DNA of 34,558 nucleotides, taken from contig JAAXGW010000029.1 of NCBI GenBank assembly GCA_012267385.1, forward strand, positions 1 to 34,558, in the 5' to 3' direction. The stretch comes from OMG group bacterium (lineage in GTDB: Bacteria > Pseudomonadota > Gammaproteobacteria > Pseudomonadales > Azotimanducaceae). Shown here in pieces: positions 1 through 6,360 of this stretch. Numbering within the stretch: the stretch's first letter is position 1; every line of letters begins with the position of its first letter. The translations under genes were made by a program, and so were the position numbers. Below the pieces are notes generated by a model. The model ran no database searches. It saw only the letters and a program-made list of their open reading frames with translations, and had not been told where the DNA came from.

Positions 1-361
1 AATCCGCCGACACCGAGACCCCATACCACTCCCGGACCATCTCGCGCAGGCGCCGAGCGTACTTCTCGACTCACTGCGGTGCCAACGTACCCGGACGATC
101 GCGAGGCACTGCTCACGGCATTGAGCCACGGTCCGTCAGAACCGTCTGCGCATTGTGTCCATGGCGCACATTGCCGGCTTCTTGGTCCTCCGCTTGGGAC
201 CTGTGCTGAGCCATCTCCGCAGCTCAAATCCGCGCCGCTAATTGTTGTCGCAGCTCCGCCATGAACTCACCACTCTCAAATAAATCGGTCAGATCTTCCT
301 CCCCTATAATCTGATCCAGTAGCTCGTCCGTAATGCGAGTGTTAGGTTTGGATGTCGTCAT
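1..361 (-). pseudogene. IS256-family transposase, N-terminal part, broken by three in-frame TGA codons
   Basis: The reading frame starts with ATG at 361-359, preceded by AAAGGAG at a good distance. It reads MTTSKPNTRITDELLDQI and continues through AELRQQLAARI, AAEMAQHRSQAEDQEAGN, GHNAQTVLTDRG, AVPRDRPGTLAPQ and VEKYARRLREM. This is the conserved order at the start of IS256-type (MULE-like DDE) transposases, including the PRDR-x-GT segment. TGA codons interrupt the same frame at 226-224 (codon 46), 115-113 (codon 83) and 73-71 (codon 97), without any frameshift. The catalytic DDE region would lie beyond the left edge. The element is most simply dead. No ORF of any length survives because the stops chop it into short pieces. 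Confidence 0.8.
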
Positions 362-456
362 ATGGACACTCCTTTAAAGTCCAATTCTGGCGACGACAGT
401 CGCCAAGTACTATCGATTACATGATCCAACCCATACACGGAATTTATGACAGTCCC
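1..456 (-). mobile_element. Partial IS256-family insertion sequence, one end only
   Basis: This is the end of an insertion sequence that runs off the left edge. Its outer boundary is inferred at about 456. Read on the minus strand, 456-431 begins GGGACTGTCATAAATTCCGT, which has the look of IS256-family terminal inverted repeats (GGG, then TGTCA, then an AT-rich block and GTGTA). About 70 nt separate that repeat from the transposase start codon at 361, a usual leader length. The transposase part is clearly more GC-rich than the rest of the window, as expected for acquired DNA. The other end and any target duplication lie outside the window, so the boundary is my estimate. Confidence 0.6.
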
Positions 457-467
457 GCGAATCTGAG

Positions 468-1295
468 GTGTTAGAAGTGACAGTCGAGAACGAACAGCAT
501 ATTTCCGATATCGAGTTAGTGATCCACGAAAAGGGACGTGTCCATGGAACGGTGACAGGTCTGTTGGACGGGGAGAGCGCATCGGTAGGAGTCGCCGATA
601 GGTGGGGCGGCGTCCAGTCCGACGGAACGTACGAAGTAGAGGGTGTTCCAATTGGCGAGCATGTGATCACCTGCGTAACCACTACGGGCCGAAAGACATC
701 AGCACCAATAGAAATGAACGAGACGATGGAAGCTCAATTCGACATTGTCTTTGAGGGAACGTCTTCAGTCAAAAGACAAATTACCGCAGCAGGTCACCCA
801 GTTCTCGATCTTGAAGTGCAGGCAATGCCATTGGAAGAGACTCACTCTGGTGCTCATTCAGAAACTGTGGCTGATGGTACTTATTTGATCGAAGGACTGG
901 TAGAGGGTGACTATATGATCCACGTGACTTCACGCGATATTTCACAGCAAGCGTTTGTATCGGGTGAGACGCAAGTCGATATTGATCTAGGATCTACCGA
1001 ACCATCGAAGCGTATACAAGCTTCAGAGTCCGTGCGCGGCGTGCATGTATACCTGACAGGTTCTGGAGACGAAGGCAGATTCCAAATGCACACGACCGTC
1101 GATGAGAAGGGTTTCTATCGATTTTCGGGAATCGCGAGCGGAAGCTACACAGTAATTGTAAACCACGAGAATTTCAAAACAGTATCACGTACCGTGGAAG
1201 TTGAATCCTCTGTACAAGATGTCGATTTTGAAATTCAGTCTAGAGATCAAAAAGACAAAGAAGTAATGACCAAATTTGAGCAAAACGGTTTGTAG
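468..1295 (+). CDS. Beta-sandwich repeat protein (carboxypeptidase-regulatory-like), 5'-truncated by the insertion sequence
   Basis: The open frame of 275 codons can start at GTG 468, but it is open back to 450, into the insertion-sequence end. I therefore read it as the 3' part of a longer gene cut by the element. Three repeat units of about 80 residues share the pattern DGxYxxxGxxxGxYxI: DGTYEVEGVPIGEHVI at 52-67, DGTYLIEGLVEGDYMI at 136-151 and KGFYRFSGIASGSYTVI at 214-230. This is the hallmark of CarboxypepD_reg-like / Cna-B-like beta-sandwich domains, common in exported adhesins and in regulatory domains of secreted enzymes. No signal peptide, catalytic domain or anchor remains. There is no recognisable ribosome site before 468, so expression is doubtful. 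Specific function is unknown. Confidence 0.6.
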   Translation: MLEVTVENEQHISDIELVIHEKGRVHGTVTGLLDGESASVGVADRWGGVQSDGTYEVEGVPIGEHVITCVTTTGRKTSAPIEMNETMEAQFDIVFEGTSSVKRQITAAGHPVLDLEVQAMPLEETHSGAHSETVADGTYLIEGLVEGDYMIHVTSRDISQQAFVSGETQVDIDLGSTEPSKRIQASESVRGVHVYLTGSGDEGRFQMHTTVDEKGFYRFSGIASGSYTVIVNHENFKTVSRTVEVESSVQDVDFEIQSRDQKDKEVMTKFEQNGL

Positions 1296-1368
1296 CGAGC
1301 AAAATGAATCGCGTGCGAGCTAAAGCAACAGCGTAATTGGTTCATAGGCGAGTTTTGCACTCGTACTG

Positions 1369-1688
1369 TGGTGCCCGGGGCCGGAATCGAACCGGCACGG
1401 AGTTACCTCCGAGGGATTTTCGTACCACTGCAACTTTCGTCGCGGATCTCTACGATCGGTCGTGGTCTGGACTTTCTCTTCACCTTCCAAAGTGATATCG
1501 AAGGAAGGGGGAGCCGTCAAGTCTCTACACTTTCAATAGCACAAACTTGCTATCACTTAGCTCGGGATTGCCACAGTCTCACGGACTGAAGGTTCCCCGA
1601 ATTTGACTCCATTCATGGTAAGTGTCACCACCTACATGCTCAAATTTTCGTTCAAGTCCCTTGCGTCTACCTATTTCGCCACCCGGGC
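1369..1688 (-). tRNA. tRNA-Leu(UAA), interrupted by a group I intron
   Basis: The 5' exon (1688-1654, 35 nt) starts GCCCGGGTGGCGAAATAGGT and ends GGGACTT. The 3' exon (1420-1369, 52 nt) starts AAAATCCCTCGG and ends CCCGGGCACCA with an encoded CCA. Joined, they give an 87-nt class II tRNA with a perfect 7-bp acceptor stem (GCCCGGG/CCCGGGC), a D arm with GGTAGAC, an anticodon stem AGGGA/TCCCT, loop CTTAAAA, a long variable arm, and a T arm CCGGTTCGATTCCGG. The loop gives anticodon UAA, decoding UUA/UUG leucine codons. The two exons are separated by 233 nt inserted between U34 and A35, so the transcript must be spliced to function. Confidence 0.93.
1421..1653 (-). ncRNA. Group I (IC3-like) self-splicing intron in the tRNA-Leu(UAA) anticodon loop
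   Basis: The intron follows a 5' exon ending in U and ends in G (omega-G, position 1421). The early intron sequence TTTGAGC supplies a guide GAG that pairs with exon CUU, closing with a U-G pair, as in the Anabaena tRNA-Leu intron. Core elements read on the minus strand: P4 TTCGGG at 1601-1596 with CCCGAG at 1566-1561; P5 CAGTC/GACTG with loop CGTGA at 1588-1574; the Q/S segment GGCAATCCCGAGCTAAG at 1572-1556; the conserved AGAGACTTGACGGC at 1527-1514 (P7/P3'); P8 CCTTCC/GGAAGG within 1509-1483; P7' AAAGTCCAG at 1475-1467; and a P9 hairpin GCGAC-GAAA-GTTGC near 1443-1430 with a GNRA loop. There is no internal ORF, so no homing endonuclease. Assignment to the cyanobacterial/plastid tRNA-Leu intron lineage rests on position plus core motifs. 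Confidence 0.9.
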
Positions 1689-1873
1689 AATGGGCTTTCG
1701 AATAAGGTCAATCTATTTTAAGAAAGGAACATGATTGAGTGACCCAACTAAGACCCATGTAAAGACCTACAATATCGCCGTTAGTTTGCATGTACCAAGC
1801 TTACTTTACGTATTTCGATGAAGTCCCTAAGAGAGCAAGACATCTTTTGCTTTCAGATGAAGTGAAAGTAGCC

Positions 1874-1958
1874 GCCCAGGTGTTGGAACTGGCAGACAAG
1901 CAGGATTTAGGTTCCTGTGCCTTCGGGCGTGAGGGTTCGACTCCCTCCCTGGGCACCA
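1874..1958 (+). tRNA. tRNA-Leu(UAG)
   Basis: This is an 85-nt class II tRNA with encoded CCA. Acceptor strands GCCCAGG and CCTGGGC pair perfectly. The anticodon stem CAGGA/TCCTG encloses the loop TTTAGGT, giving anticodon UAG for CUN leucine codons. The variable arm is TGTGCCTTCGGGCGT and the T arm carries GGTTCGACTCC. It is uninterrupted, unlike the tRNA-Leu(UAA) 185 bp away on the opposite strand. The 185-bp spacer must contain the promoters for both, but I could not pick a convincing -35/-10 pair in it. Confidence 0.95.
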
Positions 1959-2001
1959 AAGGGTTTTCACTCCTACCTTAATCGCAGCAGCAAATCACTA
2001 C

Positions 2002-2670
2002 GTGCACATCATCGCCTCTGACGAAGTAGCTCTGGGAAATCTCAAGATTCCTGAATCAGATCGGTTGTGCTGTGTGGTAGTCCGAATAAAAGACTACACT
2101 AGCTCTCTCGCCAAAGCTGAGAGACAGTACGCAAACTCTGTGAGTGAAGTCCGAAGGAAACAGTATTCATCCGGTAGACGTGCTGTTCAGTTAGGACTGA
2201 GTTCCCTCAGTGTAACTGAAATTCCCATTCTCTTCGACGATCGTAAGCCTAGTTGGCCGGTATCGATCGTTGGAAGCATCGCCCATTCCCACAGTCTAGC
2301 AGTAGCATTGGTCGGATTCAAACAGGACTTTCGCGGAGTCGGTATCGATGTTCTCCCGAAGTACGCTGTTTCTGATAGAGTACGAGCACGAATATTGCTT
2401 GACGAAGAACTAAAGGTAGTTTCGGAGGGAGGGGACAAAGACAGGCAAACGGTGTTTTTTTGTGCCAAAGAATCAGTTTACAAAGCTAGTAATCCAGACA
2501 CTGACGAATTTCTGGGATTTAAGGATGTGTGTGTGCGGTTGAATCAGTCGGACACCGAATTTTCGGCTGAAACTGTATCGGCGAAACTATCATCCGAATT
2601 AGTCGCAAGAGGACGAGGCTACATATTTGACGTAGAGCATCATTGGCTAACGATATTCCTCATTCGTTAG
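2002..2670 (+). CDS. 4'-phosphopantetheinyl transferase, EntD/Sfp-like
   Basis: This 222-residue protein is predicted to move the 4'-phosphopantetheine arm of coenzyme A onto a serine of carrier proteins used in siderophore, polyketide, nonribosomal peptide or fatty-acid synthesis. EntD-type landmarks appear in order: RRKQYSSGRRAVQLGL (51-66), PSWPVSIVGSIAHSHS (83-98), GVGIDV (112-117) and FFCAKESVYKA (152-162). Asp116 and Glu157 fit the magnesium-binding acidic residues. The second acidic residue of the usual D-x-E is Leu118 here, which is atypical. The start is GTG at 2002, just after tRNA-Leu, with no strong ribosome site. No carrier protein or megasynthase gene lies in this window, so its client is unknown. 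It converges with the acyl-CoA ligase gene. Confidence 0.85.
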   Translation: MHIIASDEVALGNLKIPESDRLCCVVVRIKDYTSSLAKAERQYANSVSEVRRKQYSSGRRAVQLGLSSLSVTEIPILFDDRKPSWPVSIVGSIAHSHSLAVALVGFKQDFRGVGIDVLPKYAVSDRVRARILLDEELKVVSEGGDKDRQTVFFCAKESVYKASNPDTDEFLGFKDVCVRLNQSDTEFSAETVSAKLSSELVARGRGYIFDVEHHWLTIFLIR

Positions 2671-2703
2671 CCGTCTCGACTATCTCAACCTAAAACGTCA
2701 AAT

Positions 2704-4482
2704 CTAGTTCGAAATGAGATTGAGTTCTGCAAGAATGCGTTTGCGTATCTCGCGCTTATAAATCTTTTCGGACGCGGTTCTTGGTAAACGCTCGGTGCGT
2801 ATCCAAATGTGTTCAGGTACTTTAAATTTCGCTAGATATTCTTGTGCCCATGTTTGAATGTCCTGAGCTGTCAGTCTTGAGTTTGGTTCTACACAGACAA
2901 CACTTGCAAGAGCTTCGCCGAGTCTTGAATCTGGGATTCCAAAAACCGCGCATTCAACGATGTCTGGGTGTTCGTATAAAACCGCTTCCACCTCTTGACA
3001 ACTGATATTCTCGCCGCCGCGTAACACGATATCCTTCTTGCGATCTGTTATGTATACAAAACCTTCTTCGTCAAGGTAACCCACGTCCCCGGATTTAACC
3101 CAACCGTTAATCAAAGATGAAGCTGTTGCTTCGGGATCGTTCCAATACTCTAAACAGTTCATAATTCCCCAAATACACAACTCTCCCGTTTCTCCTTGAG
3201 GTAGGTCATTTCCGTCTTCGTCAATCGTCTTGATTTTTGTAATGGGGGGTATAGCTTGCCCACAACTCTTCGGTCGCTTTTTAAACGCATTACCAGTGAT
3301 ATTGGTGGCGAATCCTTGCGTTTCCGTCATTCCCCAACCTGTGGATTGACCACCACGAGCGAGTTTTTGATCGATTTGTTTCGAATGTTCAGGAGCCATT
3401 GGAGCTCCGCCACCGCCCGCTGTTTGTAAGGCGCTCAGGTCAAATTTGTCTAAGTTCGGTGATTGTGTGAGTTCCCAAGACATGGTCGGTACGCCGTTGA
3501 ACGCAGTGATTTTTTCATCTTGAATGATCCGAAGTGCTTCGTCTACATCCCACTTGTACATGCCGACTAGCTTTCTCCCTCCACGAAAGGAAGTGAGCAT
3601 TTGCACCGCTAGCCCGGTAACGTGAAACAACGGCACGGTGAGAATACTAGCGGGTTTAATAGCATCTTCCGTGGATGAGTTTGAACCAAAGAATCGTTCT
3701 CGAGGATCCGGTCCACTTATGGTATCGCCTTGTCCCTGGTGTTCTCTCTTGATCTGTGCAGCCCGCCAGTTGATTATGGCTCCCGCTTCCCATCCTAACA
3801 ATGCATGTGTCAGAGCTTGATGGCTTGAAAGAACACCTTTTGGAGTTGCAGTAGAACCCGAGGTATACAGTAACGTAGCGGGAAGTGCGGAGGGAACATG
3901 TAAATTGGGCATTTCATCGGACGCAGCAGCAATCCAATCTTGCCATGCGATAGTATTGGGTTGATTGCCTGTTCGTACGGTGATAATGGTTAAGCCTAAT
4001 TCATCGATGAAATCCTTTATTCTGGCATAGCGTTCGCTATCAACAATGAGGATAGATAAACCGCTGTCTTTGATCGCATGGCACATTTCCGTAGAAGTCC
4101 ACCAAGCGTTGAGCGCGGTAGCGATACCACCAACAGCCGTAATTCCCATAAAAGCCCAGATCCATTCTGGATAGTTTCGAAGTGAAATTCCAACTCGATC
4201 TCCGAATTGAAAATCCGAATTTAACAGTGTGTTCGCAACTCTAGCGGCTATTTGCCAAGCTTCAGCATAGGTAAATCGTTCCTTCTGATAGACATAGAAG
4301 TCGTCTTGTGCGTGTTCTAGTCCGAAACGATAGATTTCCAAGAGATTCTGCGGTGCATGTTTGAAGCCAATAAAATCAGTCCCACGAACTGTTATGGTCG
4401 TTGTCTCATAGGGTTCACCGGGTGCTGTTATTTCAGCGATAGCGGTGTCGTAGTAGTTCACAGACTGGTCTCCATCGCACAA
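2704..4482 (-). CDS. Class I adenylate-forming acyl-CoA synthetase/ligase (FadD-like)
   Basis: This 592-residue enzyme should activate a carboxylic acid with ATP to an acyl-adenylate and transfer it to coenzyme A. The AMP-binding signature YTSGSTATPKG lies at 206-216. Further on are the second core motif GWGMTETQG, SGDVGYLDEEGFVYITDRKK with the ribose-binding Asp and hinge region, and RGGENISCQEVE. The C-terminal ASEKIYKREIRKRI contains the expected catalytic lysine near 573. Length is typical or slightly long, with an extra hydrophilic stretch around REHQGQGDTISGPDPRE before the ILTVPLFHVTG segment. The substrate cannot be read from the sequence; medium- or long-chain fatty acid is a guess. 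It is divergently transcribed from the FAN1-type gene across a 219-bp spacer. Confidence 0.85.
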   Translation of the reverse strand: MCDGDQSVNYYDTAIAEITAPGEPYETTTITVRGTDFIGFKHAPQNLLEIYRFGLEHAQDDFYVYQKERFTYAEAWQIAARVANTLLNSDFQFGDRVGISLRNYPEWIWAFMGITAVGGIATALNAWWTSTEMCHAIKDSGLSILIVDSERYARIKDFIDELGLTIITVRTGNQPNTIAWQDWIAAASDEMPNLHVPSALPATLLYTSGSTATPKGVLSSHQALTHALLGWEAGAIINWRAAQIKREHQGQGDTISGPDPRERFFGSNSSTEDAIKPASILTVPLFHVTGLAVQMLTSFRGGRKLVGMYKWDVDEALRIIQDEKITAFNGVPTMSWELTQSPNLDKFDLSALQTAGGGGAPMAPEHSKQIDQKLARGGQSTGWGMTETQGFATNITGNAFKKRPKSCGQAIPPITKIKTIDEDGNDLPQGETGELCIWGIMNCLEYWNDPEATASSLINGWVKSGDVGYLDEEGFVYITDRKKDIVLRGGENISCQEVEAVLYEHPDIVECAVFGIPDSRLGEALASVVCVEPNSRLTAQDIQTWAQEYLAKFKVPEHIWIRTERLPRTASEKIYKREIRKRILAELNLISN

Positions 4483-4701
4483 AATTTTACGAAGGAGTAC
4501 TCAGAGGATAAATTGGGATATGTAGTACATTCGCTCGTCCCAACGGAAGAATCTATCAAGTCAGTTCGATTGTGTGGAATATGACAAATATTCATATCGC
4601 AACTTATGTATGTGTTCTAATATACTGATACATATGGAAATAAATTGAACAGAGTGCAAGTTCGAAGGTAAGCTGTTGTGAAAAGCGGAAGCTAATTTGC
4701 C

Positions 4702-6360
4702 ATGGAGATAACTTTATCAGGTAAGAGACCGAGCGACGTTGATTCCTCGCCCAAGATTCCTCGAATCAATGAAGGAATACCTTCGGATGACTACTACGCA
4801 AACAATGTGTGTCAGTTGTTGAGGTTTGTCGTGGACCGTTATAGCGATCTGCTTAATAAGGATGAGCTCAGATTCTCCTCGTCTGTCTTGGACCTATCGG
4901 CTGACGCACAACGGTTGTACGCACGCATTCTGAGCCGTCGCGGACCAATTTTTCTCTTAGCGCAATTCGTGTATCGCGAGGTGAAAGATGTTGCAAGTGC
5001 GTTTGAAGAATTGGCACGAAACAAACTCATCAAAAGTAACTCCGAGTTTCCGTCGGAGTTGCTGTGCCAAAAACTAACCTTAAGTCAACTTCGAGACATT
5101 TTTGAACTTGAAGTATTCAAAGGATCTAAGTCTGCTTTAGTATCGAAGATACAAGACACACACGCAGAAGAGAACATTCTTGAACGAATTCGTCTGAGAC
5201 TTCCATGGTTTGAATTAGATCAGACCGATCGAATCGCAACCTTCTCGCTACTTTTTTTCGGGGATCGTTACCAGGATCTAAGCACTTTCGTTGTCCATGA
5301 CCTTGGGATCCTGCGTCTTGAACAATACACCCTTGACTCAAAGAATCGACAGTTCAAGAGTAGACAGGAAATTGACTGTTACCTAGATTGGTGGGCTCTC
5401 TCTGAACGCATGAACGAAGAAGAACCTCTCGAAACTGAGCAATTGATTGAATCCATCCAGACGTTGAAGTCATCAAATACGAACCGAACGCTGGAGCGTC
5501 AACGATCAAAGTTGCTCAATAGGATCGGACGTGAGCTCGAAAGGCGAGGGGAACTGTTGCAGTCTCTTCAGGCTTACCGGTGCTCATCATTGCATCCTGC
5601 ACGTGAAAGACAGATGCGTGTGTGCCATCGTCTTGGTCAATTCAACGATGTGGAAAAGCTTCGGACAACAATTCTTGCAAACCCGTGGACGATCGAAGAG
5701 AAGCTATTCGCTGAAAAATTCAAAAGTAAGTCAAGGATAGATGTTAAATATAATACAAATGAACAGGTGTTAATAGATCCTTCTACAGACAGTATCGAAA
5801 ATTTTGCTTGTAGCGAATTTGAAGCACGTGGCTGGGCTGCTTGGCATTTAGAAAATCACCTTCCCTCAGCCCTTTTTGGTCTGGCCTATTGGGATTGGGT
5901 CTATGCACCCGTTCAAGAGGCGTTCGTAAATCCGTTTCAGATTGGACCGCGAGATCTATATGCACCAGAATTTTTTGCCGTTCGTCGTGAACTCTGTGTC
6001 GATCCGATGATGGATTCGATGCCTCTAGCCCAAAGACTAGAGCAGACATTTGAACAAAAATTTGGCATCTCAAATCCGTTGGTGTATTGGAAAATTTTCG
6101 ATGAATCAGTGTTAGAAACTGTTGTTCGATGTATGGGCGAAGAGTCGATCCGAAAACTCCTTCAGTTGATGCAACCTGATCTCAGACAAATGCGATCCGG
6201 CTTTCCGGACCTATTTGTAGTTAAACCTGACGATACCTTTGAGTTTGTCGAGGTGAAGGGACCTACAGATCAAGTGAGACCGAATCAACATATTTGGCTT
6301 CAATCATTGGCATCCGAGGAACTACCAGTCAGCGTTCTGAAGTTCAAATTAGTCGCGTGA
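4702..6360 (+). CDS. FAN1-type VRR-NUC structure-specific DNA nuclease
   Basis: This 552-residue protein has the architecture of bacterial FAN1. A SAP-like segment (LTLSQLRDIF then GSKSALVSKIQ, about 125-150) precedes a long helical TPR-like middle with Cys/Arg-rich LQAYRCSSLHPARERQMR. The C-terminal VRR-NUC nuclease domain reads GFPDLFVV, then FEFVEVKGPTDQVRPNQ. The catalytic set fits Asp503 (GFPD), Glu517 and Lys519 (EVK), with the distal Gln in RPNQ. FAN1 enzymes cut 5' flaps and process interstrand crosslinks in DNA. The stop codon overlaps the helicase start (GTGA at 6357-6360), so the two are translationally coupled and probably act together. The start ATG at 4702 is preceded by GGAAGC, only a modest ribosome site. 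Confidence 0.85.
   Translation: MEITLSGKRPSDVDSSPKIPRINEGIPSDDYYANNVCQLLRFVVDRYSDLLNKDELRFSSSVLDLSADAQRLYARILSRRGPIFLLAQFVYREVKDVASAFEELARNKLIKSNSEFPSELLCQKLTLSQLRDIFELEVFKGSKSALVSKIQDTHAEENILERIRLRLPWFELDQTDRIATFSLLFFGDRYQDLSTFVVHDLGILRLEQYTLDSKNRQFKSRQEIDCYLDWWALSERMNEEEPLETEQLIESIQTLKSSNTNRTLERQRSKLLNRIGRELERRGELLQSLQAYRCSSLHPARERQMRVCHRLGQFNDVEKLRTTILANPWTIEEKLFAEKFKSKSRIDVKYNTNEQVLIDPSTDSIENFACSEFEARGWAAWHLENHLPSALFGLAYWDWVYAPVQEAFVNPFQIGPRDLYAPEFFAVRRELCVDPMMDSMPLAQRLEQTFEQKFGISNPLVYWKIFDESVLETVVRCMGEESIRKLLQLMQPDLRQMRSGFPDLFVVKPDDTFEFVEVKGPTDQVRPNQHIWLQSLASEELPVSVLKFKLVA

Noticed and set aside
79-264. A 61-codon plus-strand open frame in the insertion sequence
   Set aside because: It is antisense to the recognisable IS256 transposase frame and has no family features.
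1369-1688. tmRNA or a tRNA-like degradation tag RNA
   Set aside because: The two ends join to a complete tRNA-Leu with anticodon UAA, and the insert has a group I core rather than a tag-coding sequence.
5595-5615. A second parS-like site around CACGTG
   Set aside because: The flanks differ from consensus at several positions and it lies inside the FAN1 coding sequence.
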